NCBI GenBank assembly: GCA_029204225.1
Contig: CM055092.1
Coordinates: 13,210,476-13,274,475 of the forward strand
Length of the DNA: 64,000 nucleotides
Origin: Diphasiastrum complanatum
Taxonomy: Eukaryota > Streptophyta > Lycopodiopsida > Lycopodiales > Lycopodiaceae
Reading direction: 5' to 3'
A model generated the notes under the pieces. The model made no database searches. It was not told where the DNA came from and worked only from the letters and a program-made list of their open reading frames with translations. This document shows positions 40,142 to 50,985 of the stretch, piece after piece (position 1 is the first letter of the stretch; each line of letters starts with the position of its first letter). The translations under genes were made by a program, and so were the position numbers.

Positions 40142-40754
40142 CTTCTTTTGTAACATCAAAACATTGTTGCTTTACTCATGCAAGAGCCAATAATTTAATA
40201 TTGTTATATTTTCATACTATAACCACTATAAAATTATCAAAATAAGCTTGTATAAATTACACCTTTTAAAGGTTTCATGTTTACAAACTTTTCATAGGAT
40301 GTCATTGTAATAACTTCATTAGGAATATTATAGTTATGATTTGAAATCAAGGGCGGTGATGATAAGGAGCAACCTATGTGACTATTGTGAAAAATGAGCA
40401 TATTGAATAAAAAAGGAGTGCCAAGGTATTGTGTTTCAAGAGCATTAAAAAAGAAAACAGAACTAGCATGAAAAATGTGTAAAGAATAATAACATGTGAT
40501 GGCAAAATATCTTGTTTCAAGTTTAGGCATGTCTCAAAGTGGGCTAATGTGATGGTGGGTGGGGGACGTGGCGGACAACAACGATAACTACTACAGAACT
40601 AAGCACATAAGGTTAAAAAAAGAAAAGATGATTCACCTGAGCATGACGAGGGGATCAATACTATTGATGACAATTTTTTAAATGTTAATGCTCTAATTAA
40701 TGCATTGTTAGCTATTATTATCTCGTTAGAGAGGTATCCGCCGCCACCATCAGT
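40142..40754. other. Intergenic, no recognised gene
   Basis: AT-rich; no coding or RNA feature supported. Confidence 0.5.
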
Positions 40755-41560
40755 TCAAAGTGCCTTCACTTTTGTAGACGTTTGTGTCTCAGCCATGGCC
40801 TTGAATCTCTTGAAGCATTCAAAGGCTTTAGATTTGTGCTTAATGAACATGACTGTAGACCATCTAGAATAATCATCTATGAAAGTGATTAAATAGATTG
40901 CATCTCCTAAGGACGGAGTTGGCATTGGACCACAAAGATCGCTATGTACAAGATCCAATACATGCCTTATATTGATAAAATGTGATTTGGGGAACTTGTT
41001 TCTAGAGTGCTTCCCATAGATGCATGATTCACAAAAGAAAGATATCCTATCTAATGAAGAAGGAAAATGTAATCCATCAACTAAATTATTACAACACATA
41101 TAGGAAAGTGATATTGTATTCACGTGTCCAAATCGACTATGCCACAAAATAGCATTATCGTTTACATTTTCATTAGAGATACTAGCTAATGCAACTGAAT
41201 TAAAGAGTACGTAAATATTTCTGACTCTAGTGCATGTAGTCAGAGTAGTATGTTCATCAAAGATTGTACACTGCTCAGATGAGAAAGTAACAGTGTAGCC
41301 CTCATCAATCATCTTAGAAACTGACAACTGATTCTTTGACAACTGAGATACATGAAGAACATTGGTGACATAAATAGAAAGATCATTTTTGAATGTGATC
41401 TTGATTGTCCCTTTGCCTTCCACGCTTATGGTGCTTGAATCTCCGAGATAGATGAATTGATCTCTGTTGTAAGCTGCATACTCGCTAGACCATTCCTTGT
41501 GAGATATTATGTGTTGGGTAGCACCGCTGTCCAGGTACTAGCTATCACAGTCTTCATTGC
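40755..41560 (-). mobile_element. Copia family D protease end, GAG-pre-integrase and integrase start
   Basis: The open frame 41423-40755 reads NVLHVSQLSKNQLSVSKMID (end of protease), ILWHSRFGHVN (GAG-pre-integrase), CESCIYGKHSRNKFP, LDLVHSDLCGPMP and YLITFIDDYSR (integrase with its Asp), then stops at VKAL near 40755. The rest of the integrase, RT and RNase H are missing. Protease upstream continues with a stop around 41540. Confidence 0.9.
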
Positions 41561-41575
41561 TGTTGTTGTAAGCCA

Positions 41576-42471
41576 TTAACAAGCATGTATCTTGCTCCTT
41601 GAATTCTGTCGCATTGGAGGAGTCTGGCTGGTACTGTTGTTGCTTCTTTGCCTTGTTGTATCTGCGAATGTGACACTCCTTGATGTTGTGATTGGCTCTC
41701 TTGGAATTTCTTTAGAAAAGCTTCTTACACAATCCACTATTCTCACTTTGAGTGTGAGGTTTATGCTGTTGCTGCTATACTTGATTCTTGCCCTTGGAAT
41801 AGTCTTTCTTCTTGGTGTACAGGGCCATGGATTTGTCTTTGATGGACAGGCCGCTGGTCTTTGTTCGCATCTCTTCTTGAAGAAGATGACGATCACCTTT
41901 TGAAGAGCGAGGCCGAGTTGTGTGGAAATATCACCACAAAGTGTTCATACGACTTTGGAAGAGAAGAAAGCAAGGTCATAACGACATCATCATCTTGAAG
42001 AGCACATCCTATAGCTGATAATTGATCCATTAAAGATTTGAAGTTGTTGATGTGAGAAGTGATGGCAGTAGAATCAGACATGCTAAGAGTAAAGAGCTTC
42101 CTTCTAAGATGTAATCTAGTGGTTACATCATGAGTCTCATAGAGATTTGATAACAAATCTAATGCATCCTTAGAGGTTTTGCATGTGGTAGCATGAGATA
42201 TTTGGGAGTCGGCCAGATTGAGTGTGATACATGCTAAGGCCTTCTGATCTTTGATCTTCCATGGCTTCGCTTGATCACCATCTTCTGGTTTCAAGTGAGT
42301 GCCTTCTACTACATCCCAAAGATCTCTATCTATTAACATCATCCGGAGTTTTAACTTCCAGATGTAGAAGTTAGAACCATTGAACCTGTCAATGATTCTA
42401 GCTTCGCTGGATGATGAAGACGAAGAGCTACCTATATGAGACATACTCATAGTAATACAAATAGAACACAC
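41576..42471 (-). pseudogene. Copia family D gag with broken zinc-knuckle region
   Basis: Gag begins MSHIGSSSSSSSSEARI (ATG near 42444; an upstream in-frame ATG exists at 42471) and is open to 41893 (SAIGCALQDDDVVMTLLSS). It includes the target site that is occupied by a solo LTR in the + copy. The next frame (41896-41576) carries the frameshifted nucleocapsid part. Function: structural capsid of the retrotransposon, lost here by frameshift. Confidence 0.88.
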
Positions 42472-42905
42472 TTAATCTCTCGGTTTATATGAGCTACGCT
42501 CTGATACCAATCTGATGGGGCAAGGGAGATAGATGAACGTGAACGGAGAAGAGAGCAAGAATATTGCGGAACAACTCTCTCGTTACAATGAGTTGCTAGA
42601 TATCTACTACATATCAAAGATCTCTATCTATTAACATCATCCAGAGTTTTAATTCCAGCTATAGAAGTTAGATCCATTGAATTTGTCAATGACTCTAGCT
42701 TCGTTGGATGATGAAGACGAAGAGCTACCAATATAAGACATGTTAACAACAATACAATTAGAACAAAGTTAGTCTCTCGGTTTATATGAGCTACTCTCTA
42801 ATACCAATCTGATGGGACAAGGGAGATTAGAGAATGCGAGCGGAGAAGAGAGCAGAAATATTTGCGGAACAACTCTCCTGCTACAACGGGCTGCTAGATA
42901 CAAAA
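42311..42905 (-). repeat. ~298-bp tandem duplication spanning gag start, PBS and LTR end
   Basis: The gag 5' end, leader, PBS and the inner edge of the LTR occur twice in the same direction (about 42311-42606 and 42610-42905). The inner copy carries only a truncated LTR end (42513-42606). Confidence 0.85.
42491..42510 (-). other. Primer-binding site of copia family D (- copy)
   Basis: The reverse complement reads TTGGTATCAGAGCGTAGCTC, containing the canonical TGGTATCAGAGC. A mutated second copy (TTGGTATTAGAGAGTAGCTC) lies at 42788-42807. Confidence 0.85.
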
Positions 42906-43161
42906 ATGGTCTAATAGAATGTTTATGCTAAGTATAATCACAGCTTAAGTGTTCTGGTGCCTAACAAGATCTTATGAATCGATTCATACTCACAAAAACA
43001 AAACGAGTACAGTCCACCGAAGAGATTAGAAATGGTTTGTGTGTAGTATTACTGAAAAAAAATGGATTTAGTTTCTGAAATAAATTGAAAGAGCAGTATG
43101 ATAAGCGAAAGTTTCTCAAACGTCAAAGACAGCCATCGTCTGATCAGAAACTGAGGAGTCA
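42810..43161 (-). repeat. 5' LTR of copia family D (- copy)
   Basis: A 352-bp block reading, on the - strand, TGACTCCTCAGTTTC ... CCCATCA before the second PBS copy. It matches the + strand LTR at 37048-37395. Confidence 0.82.
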
Positions 43162-43248
43162 TAGACGTCCGTGTTTTGATCAAAGTGAGTGAACAAATGC
43201 TATCAAACAACAATGAAGTGCATTCAAATCACAACAAGCATTCATCTA

Positions 43249-44326
43249 GGTTATACGCAGATAGAAAAGCGTGCTGTTGCTGTATTACGCTGAAGCACAA
43301 CAAAATAGCAATTACAACCAGAATGACGGTGCAACTGGGAGGCTCAAAATCATTCGTCTCAATGATGGAGCATCACATAGAGTGTGCCTGGATGATCCAT
43401 TTATAGATTTCATCCAGGTATTAACAACAGTAACTGTTTGTCACCTAATTAGGTAACCCATTGTATTTGGAAGTATTTGGCTTGTGTGACAACTATACAT
43501 GGTATATACGGTCAACGAATCAGGAAATGTTGATGTGGACGAGAACCTCGCAAATTCCTCACTTCACATTTTTTCCAAAGTGGCTGGGAACATTCCTTGT
43601 TCAAAATAGACGATCTTTGGGATTTTTCTCTCTCTTCGTATTTTTTTGCCAAAAGTCGAAGGTGTCTGTAAAAATGCGAAGGTGTTTTAAAAATGCGAAG
43701 GTGTCTTTAAAATAATTAAACTTTTGAACTGCACATAAGTTAACTTCTTCAAAATAGTTGAAAGGAGGAAGCCGAAGATAAGTGTCGCATTTTTCGAAAA
43801 AGTGCGAAAAGGCCGACACTATTGAAAAATAGTTAAACTATCGAACTATGCTGAAGGGTCGCATTTCGGGGAAATGCAAAAAAGCCGACACTGTCGCATT
43901 TCGGGGAAATGCGAAAAAGCCGACACTGTTAAAAACATAGTTCATTTCTGTAGACTATTGCGACACTTAGAGTATTTTTGCAGACTGTCACAAAGGTAAT
44001 GTATTTCTGCAGAGCTGTTCTAAATGCTAATTTGTGGAAGTCCTTGAAGATGGCCAAGTCTTCAATAATCTTCAAATAATTGAACTTAACATTGAATATG
44101 AAAATATGATACGATTGGTTACCCTTTGCTAGAGATCGGCCGGAAGCCCGTTGTAGACGTTCTTCAAATAGTTTGGCTATCTAAGTTGTGATTCCTATAG
44201 GTATCAGATGAGCAGCCATAGAACCTTCACCTGACACTAGATCAACGATCAATAAACGTGCAGGAAGAATCTTAAAATAGAAATAGTCATTCACCAAGGA
44301 GACAGCTATGGACTTAATTTCCAACA
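43249..44326 (-). repeat. Long direct repeat, left copy (LTR-like)
   Basis: Shares order and sequence with 46504-47422 (GGGAGGCTCAAAATC, GGATGATCCATTTATAGAT, ACTTGGAAGTATTTGGCTTG-like, GATGGCCAAGTCTTCAA, GGTTACCCTTTGCT, CGTTCTTCAAATAGTTTGGC) and ends TTAATTTCCAACA. On the - strand the start TGTTGGAAATTAAG is LTR-like. No matching target duplication was found around the pair. Confidence 0.75.
43858..43927. repeat. Two 35-bp hairpin-forming units in tandem
   Basis: The unit GTCGCATTTCGGGGAAATGC...GACACT is repeated head to tail (43858-43892, 43893-43927) with one base difference. Each contains the hairpin TCGCATTTcggggAAATGCGA. Related single words recur at 43770-43830 and 46948-46975. Confidence 0.88.
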
Positions 44327-45099
44327 GCAACAATCAAACAAACAAAATAGATATAATGCAAAAGCACTATTAGAAGAACAGAACATCTTTGTATTTTCTT
44401 TTCGTAGAGTGAGTCGACAGTGCAACGCGAAATAGCGGCCTGACACTCCTCTTACAACTCTGCAAATTCGACACAGAGTTCTCCTTTCGAGATCAAATCT
44501 TGAATGTGATGATACTTTAGGGGTATACGCTTGGCTTTTGAATGGAAAACCAAATCCTGGGCTAAATAAATAACAATTAATCATCATCATCATCAACCAC
44601 ATTATCCTTTAATCATCATCTTCAACCACATTATCTTGTTTGCACCTTTGAAGCTGCCACGTCTGCTTTGCATGAAGACTGAGCTATCAGTGTCTGCTTC
44701 TTGTAGGTCCAGCTGATCGCAGCTCCACATAATATCGAACACCAGTTATCAACTTGATCTTTCATAGGTCAATCCAAAATTGTAGGTGTCTTTCAGATAT
44801 TGTAGGATTCGCTTCGCCATCTGCCAGTGTTACATTCTAGGATTGGAGGAAAATTGATTGAGTGCTGACTAAAAATGTGAAATTGGGTCTTGTACAAAAA
44901 ACTATAAGGTACATTAGACTCCCAATTAGATTTTTATATGGAATCTTTGCATGTTTTGTCTTTTCTCATCCGTGCTTGGGCTATCTTGCTTCGACAATTT
45001 GGCTCCGACCATCATTGGCGTTGCCTTATCTTTGCAATCGATCATCCCATGTTGCTTCAAGACTTTCTCGTCATATTCGGACTAGTTCAGATGCATGAT
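44327..45099. other. Unassigned sequence between the direct repeats
   Basis: No coding domain recognised; it lies inside the interval bounded by the two LTR-like repeats. Confidence 0.45.
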
Positions 45100-45870
45100 T
45101 CATCTCTTTCTGTTTTTTTCGATCTGCATTCCCAAAAAAATTATTGTTTCTCCTAGATCTATGATTTCGTAATTTGCAGATATTTGATTCTTCATATCAT
45201 TGATTAACGTCAGAAAGTTTTCTATCATCAAATAATCATCCACAAATATTGTGAGAATCACGAACTTTTCTTCTATCCTTTTAATGTAGACATTGTAGTC
45301 AGCTTGTGTCGGAGAGAAGCCTAGAGACTTCAAAAGACTATCGAGCTTCGTATACCAAGCCTGCGAGGCCTGCTCTAGACTGTAGATACACCTGTGTAAT
45401 CGACAGACAATATCTCGATTATTCAGGTCTTCATAGCCTTCAGGCTATTGCATGAAAATTTCTTCATCCAAGTCTCCATGGAGGAAGGCTATTTTGACGT
45501 CTATTTGATGTATCTCCAAATCATACTTTGTAGCATAAGCAAGGAGTAATCGGATGCTTGACATTTTGACATCGGGGAGTATGTATCGAAGTAGTCAATA
45601 CCATACCTCTAAGTGTAGCCTTTTGCGACAAGTCGAGCCTTGTATATTCTGACACTACCATTCGACTTTAGCTTTTTCTTATATAAGCATTTGCAGTTGA
45701 ATTTTTTCTTTCTTTCGGGTAGTGGTTCGAGTGTCCATATCTAATTTTGTTTCATTGATTTGATTTCTTCTGACATGTCTTGTTTCCAAAATTCACCCTC
45801 AATATGTCATCGGTTCCTCCGTGAAACCGTAGAATTTGTTAGAGATGGTGAACTCATGCAAAACTTTTCC
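45100..45870 (-). mobile_element. Copia RT remnant
   Basis: On the - strand, decayed frames read a CRLHRCIYSLEQASQAWYTK block, then LKSLGFSPTQADYNVYIKRI and VILTIFVDDYLMI (FVDD in place of YVDD) and YEIIDLGETIIFLGMQIEK. Upstream frames (to about 45870) match the RT N-terminal part with stops. Truncated at both sides. Confidence 0.82.
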
Positions 45871-46269
45871 AACATTCCCAGAATGGTCGACAAATCGGCA
45901 CAACATTGACACTGAACTATCGATTCCTACACAAGTGATGAAGATGGACTTTAAACAAATGAGCTGTCAGGCGACTCAAATTATTGGGCCTTAGCTTGTC
46001 GGTCGTGAGGTTTCAAACTGTCATGCTCAACTGTAAGGAACATTACAAGAGGAGAGATGTAGTTAACTAGGAGTTTAGCCTGAACCTCTCTTGTAATAAT
46101 TAGTTAAGTTCTCTTTTAATCCCCCATCTGGTGGAACATAAGTATAGAACAGAAATCAGATGATAAGATAAAACAAGTAGAGAAAGAAAAAAGAACGTTG
46201 TCAATACTGAACAACGTAATTGTAAGAGCATCTCAACTTAGATGGATCTTAATGGAATCCTATCTCGCT

Positions 46270-46503
46270 CATGGATTTTATTAAACCATTGACACACATC
46301 GCACCTCTTAACTTGATAGTGAATATCCTTGAACATTGTGGGCCACCGTAGCCCATGATGCTATATATTTTTGTTGTTAGCTTCAATAGAGAAGTGCCCT
46401 CCACCTATTCCTTTGTGGGAGACACTCACTACTTAGGGCACTTTGTGTGATAGGACACATCGTCGTATAATTCCATCGTTACATGTTTTATACAAGTGTC
46501 CGA
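46270..46503 (-). mobile_element. Gypsy integrase zinc-binding (H2C2) fragment
   Basis: On the - strand in shifting frames: LYKTCNDGIIRRCVLSHKVP, GGHFS, then WPTMFKDIHYQVKRCDVCQ, the typical start of a Ty3/gypsy integrase. It directly abuts the right-hand long repeat at 46504. Confidence 0.65.
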
Positions 46504-47422
46504 TGCTATACACAAATAGAAAAGTGTAGTGGTGCTATATTACAGTGAAGCACAACAATGACAACTACAATTAGAATGACGATGTAACTGGGAGGCTCAA
46601 AATCTTCATCTCATGGACGGAGCATCACTAGAGTGTGTTGGGATGATCCATTTATAGATTGCATCCATGTACTAATTACAATAAATGTTTGTCATCTAAT
46701 TAGATAAGTCACTGTACTTGGAAGTATTTGGCTTGTGATGACAACTTTACATTGTGTACATGGTCAACCCATAGGGAATGTTGACGAGGACGAGGACGTC
46801 ACAAATTCTCTCACTTCGCATTTTAGGAAAGTGGCTGGGAATGTTCCTCGTTGAAATAGACCACCTTCGAGATTTTCTCTCACTTCGAGAATTTGCAAAA
46901 AAATCGAAGGTGCCATAAAACAGTTTAACTTTTGAACTATGCTAAAGTGTCGCATTTCGGAAAAATGCGAAAAAGCCAAAGTTGTTAAAAACATAGTTCA
47001 TTTTTGCACTTTTTTGCAACATTTAGAGTATTTCTACATATTGTCGTGACACTTAGTGTAATTCTGTAGATTTTCGAAAAAGTAATGTATTTCTGCAAAC
47101 TTGTTCTGAATGTTAAATCATGAAAGTTCTTGAAGATGGCCAAGTCTTCAATGATCTTCAAATGGATGAACTCAACATTCAAACATAGAGAATAATAGGA
47201 TTGGTTACCCTTTGCTGGAGATCAGCCAGAAGCCCGATGTAGTCGTTCTTCAAATAGTTTGGCTGTCTAAGTTGTGATTCCTACAGGTATCAGATGAGCA
47301 GACATATAACCCAAAATAAGTTTCACCTGATCCTAGATCAAAGATCAGTAAACGTGTAGGAAGAATCTTGAAATAGAAATTAGTATTCACCAAGGAGATA
47401 ACTGTGGACTTAATTTCCAACA
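46504..47422 (-). repeat. Long direct repeat, right copy (LTR-like)
   Basis: 919-bp counterpart of 43249-44326, starting TGCTATACACAAATAG and ending AATTTCCAACA on the + strand. It is about 160 bp shorter than the left copy, partly through loss of the hairpin repeats. The pair encloses about 2.2 kb with gypsy and copia fragments. Confidence 0.75.
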
Positions 47423-47505
47423 CATTTGGTATGTGCTGCATTTGTAAGTTGTCCAGAAGGCCCAAAGAGTAGCTTGTAGTCAGTGGCCACAATGATATAT
47501 CTGGC

Positions 47506-49445
47506 ATGTGTTCCTCTTGTAGCTGGATGGATAGGACCCATTTGGCCAATGAGATTTCCATTGGAAACTCACTAGGTTCTATCTTGACTTCTAAATCTAT
47601 GAAATCAATGTTAAACAATAACAAAATAAAAAAGATTAAGGCTTTAGTTACTGATAGCATTATGAATGAAGTTGGAGAAATATTAGACACTACATTGGTT
47701 CAGAGGGCATGTGATTTTTCTAGCATCAGTAGAGAAGCATATGCAACAATGTTTAAGATAATACAGGAGGCATTTGCACAGGCAAGTATTAAAAAATTTC
47801 CAATCCCACAACCATTTCATCTTTTTAAAAAAAAGACATGTTAAATCAAGGTATGCAGACAATAGTTGGTAATCCATCTCATATCAATGAAGTGTATTGC
47901 TCGAAAGGAGAATGTCTAGCATATAACAATTCCAAAAATCTATTTATTTATATGAATCAGCTACTAACATTCATCATAAATTTTTACGGTATTACAAATG
48001 AGAATGTCAAAGGTCAAAACTATCATTTTAATTTTATTGGAAGGCCAGAATTTTGGATTTCAGAACATCGTCAAGAGGAAAATCTATTTCTGAAATTCTA
48101 GTCCAACATGTATATATGCATTCAGAGATAAATGTGCAAGGATTCAACCGTCAGGATCACAAAAAAAGCATCTGCGAGTATCGATATTTTACATTACTCT
48201 GATTTTTGTCATTCATTAATATCTATTAGTAAACTTGCCGATCTGATCATTTTTCTCTTGCAGAGTTATATCCCTTCGACATAAATGAATGGGAGCCTAG
48301 TGGATCTCTAGTAGGTGTGTTAGATGTTATTCACACTGATATTGGATGGCTGCAATATCGAGAAACTGCAAAAGATCTAGCTGATAGTGGGATCTTTTTT
48401 TATGAATCAATGTACATTCCAGATACAAAAGAAGATTTTGGACAAACAATTCCAATTCCATTACCTAGTTTTGGAAGTGATGAATGGGTTGCTCCAGATG
48501 TTGTAGTTTCAGAATCATTTCGTTGCAAGCTATATAATGATGTAAAAAATTCATTAAAGATAAGCACGGGATAAAAAACAGTCAGAGTGAGTTGGTTTAT
48601 TTTTTTGAATATATTTGTGGATTTTTTTTCAAGTGTCAATGTACACAAAATCCCAACGATGTTTGTATGCAAAAATTTATCAGATAGTTTATTATCTGAA
48701 CTTATGGATGAAGGCTAGGATAAAAGATCAGATGGAGAAATAGAATGCAGAATTAAAATGTCTTCCATGTGCTTTGTTATCAAATAGAAAGACAAATGTT
48801 GAGCTTATGCATCCATTATCAAAGATGAAAAAAATACAAAGGTAAATGGGTGCCACTCGATCAAGACTTGGAAGCCTATGGACATTCAAAACGAAAAAAA
48901 ATTGTAATTATATACAATGATGTAGTTTTGACATGTGTTGAGTTGAAAGAGGATTGGAGCCTAAATTACATCAGGTAGGAACTATTGCTCCTACAAGATG
49001 ATATACTTTCAGACTTTAGATTCATTTCCAATGGTAAACTCGTAAGTAACTATAAACACTCGATTCTTTATGAATAGTTTCTATCAAAACTTTCTCATAC
49101 AATCTCTATACTAATTGTAACTCACTTTGTATTAGATTTATGCAGGTACGTAAAAGACATGAGCTCAAGATCAAATGCAGAGATATTGGCAAAACAATCC
49201 AACTTATGGAAGAACACTAAGATTTACTATCAGCAAATACATGTCAATCATCATGTCTTTTTATCAATCTAGAAAGTTGCAATCCAATATTACACTATGG
49301 ACACAACTTGATTGTAAGAATCTATATTGATATCAATAACAATCTCATTAATGGGTTGTTTACATGTAAGATTGTATCTCTTTTTTTGGATGGAAATATA
49401 TACACCTTTACAAATGAAATCCTATTCAGTAAGTTTTTCTATATT
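47506..49445 (+). pseudogene. Unrecognised intron-containing coding region, decayed
   Basis: Not recognised. Successive + frames show protein-like, non-repetitive sequence: ALVTDSIMNEVGEILDTTLV (47640-47700), ISREAYATMFKIIQEAFAQ, IGRPEFWISEHRQEEN (48038), then after a TTGCAG acceptor (48263) YPFDINEWEPSGSLVGVLDV, WLQYRETAKDLADSGIFFYE, and later YNDVVLTCVELKEDWSLNYI and FRFISNGKL. A GGTAAACTC|GTAAGT donor (~49041) and TATGCAG acceptor (~49146) join SNGKL to VRKRHELKIKCRDIGKTIQL. In-frame stops (TAG in NYIR*ELL, TAA in EEH*DLL) break it. No domain named. Confidence 0.5.
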
Positions 49446-49458
49446 TTCTATATCAGTA

Positions 49459-50985
49459 TTAGGAATTGTTAAGGCAACAGTCCCCTCTCCTATAATTTCG
49501 TCTTCCTCTGTATTGGGAACGACTTTTATGTCTTTTTTTATCGTATATAACAAAATCTTCATTCTGAGCAACCTGAAAGGCTGTTAAGGCAAGAGCAGCA
49601 TGCTTTTTTGGGCCCTCAATTTCAGACGAAACACTTACATCATTTTGTACATAAGTTTCGAACTCTTGCTGAAATCTATACACATCGTCGAGAGTGTACG
49701 AGTCAAGAGTAAACTATCATCACAAAACACGTGAATGAGCAAATTACTAACAATGACACTAAAGAAATAAGAATCAGAATGAAAAGAACCACAAATGAAC
49801 AAAATATCACCTTTTCAATATCTACATCGCCTTGTAAATTGTACCACTCAAAAATGAGCTTTGTATTGTACAGGACAAACTATGCACAACTAAAAGCATC
49901 CCTTTGTTGTACACACTGCATATATTGAACAAAAATTAGTAATATTATGACATAAAATTTATTCATGCTATGACGGTAGATTTAAACTAAAAAAAATAGA
50001 TGCATATCAGAGATAAATTCTATATACCTTGAGAGATTTAATGGTTATCTCTCCAATCGAGGTTGCCGTTGTCGGTATTTCACAAACGGCCTCATGAAGT
50101 AGAGAATCAAATTCTCTATGTGTATTATCACCTAAGTTTAGTTTTACACATAGAAGATTTGATACTCCCTCCTTATTTATTTTTACAAAAAAAATATTCA
50201 GGTTCCAATGCCGACTGCAATAATCAAAATGAAATTTAGAATCCATTTTAACCAGAGTAATCATCCAAATAAAAGACAAAAAAAACAAACTAGCAATCCT
50301 TACTTATTCTCATATGGAATCAAATAAAATTTCGCTACTGGATTGCAGTCAATGAAATATACATCCTTTTCAAATGTGGCCTCTTTTGCCTTCACTACAG
50401 GCATGAAAATTGGACTGACAACAAAAACAATTCCCTAGGAATACAAACTAATACTATGCTGCAAAAAATTTCTGCTGGCTTCTACAATAATATACGTAAT
50501 CTCTGAAGTTTTATCTTTCAACTCTGTACAGAGTTTGGGACCTAATCTATGGCTTCTATTTGAATCTAAAAAAAGAACAATCAAAATAATTGTCGAGCAG
50601 ATCAATTTTATTAGCTAAATAAGTCTCGTATTGGTTATAATCGTCAGAATCAAAATAAACTTGATTAGGAACGTGTGGAATTCTGACAAAAATATTATGT
50701 GCAGTGAGAGAAAAATATGTAGACACAATATTTATAGATTTTTCAGTTATTTTGTCAAGCTCCTCTTGGGTTATCATCACTTTCAGTGAAGAAACCTTCT
50801 GAGGAGGTGGACGGAAAACAGGATGAGGAGAGGATGATTCTGCGTCTGAATCAGATTTTTCAGCATCCGATTCAGAGCTCAAGAAGATGTAGGGTCTCTT
50901 GCCAGAGATAACTTCAGAAGGAAGGAAAGCAACTGGCCATCGAGATCCAGCTTTCTTAGAGACAGTCTGCTTTCTTTTCTTAAAA
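49459..50985 (-). pseudogene. Unrecognised multi-exon coding region, 3' part, decayed
   Basis: Not recognised. Read on the - strand: an acidic Ser-rich part (about 50985-50580; SSESDAEKSDSDAESSSPHP, then QEELDKITEKSINIVSTYFS). Then candidate exons 50565-50304 (VKAKEATFEKDVYFIDCNPV), 50214-50028 (RHWNLNIFFVKINKEGVSNL), 49915-49811 (FEWYNLQGDVDIEK) and 49713-49459, which ends in basic RHKSRSQYRGRRNYRRGD. GT-AG borders fit at each junction (AATAA|GTAAGG, TTGCAG, CTCAAG|GTATAT, ATGCAG, GAAAAG|GTGATA, GATAG). TAG codons interrupt exons at SLYS*GIV and SCA*FVL. The upstream end is cut by the copia junction at 50985. It converges on the + strand region above. Confidence 0.55.
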
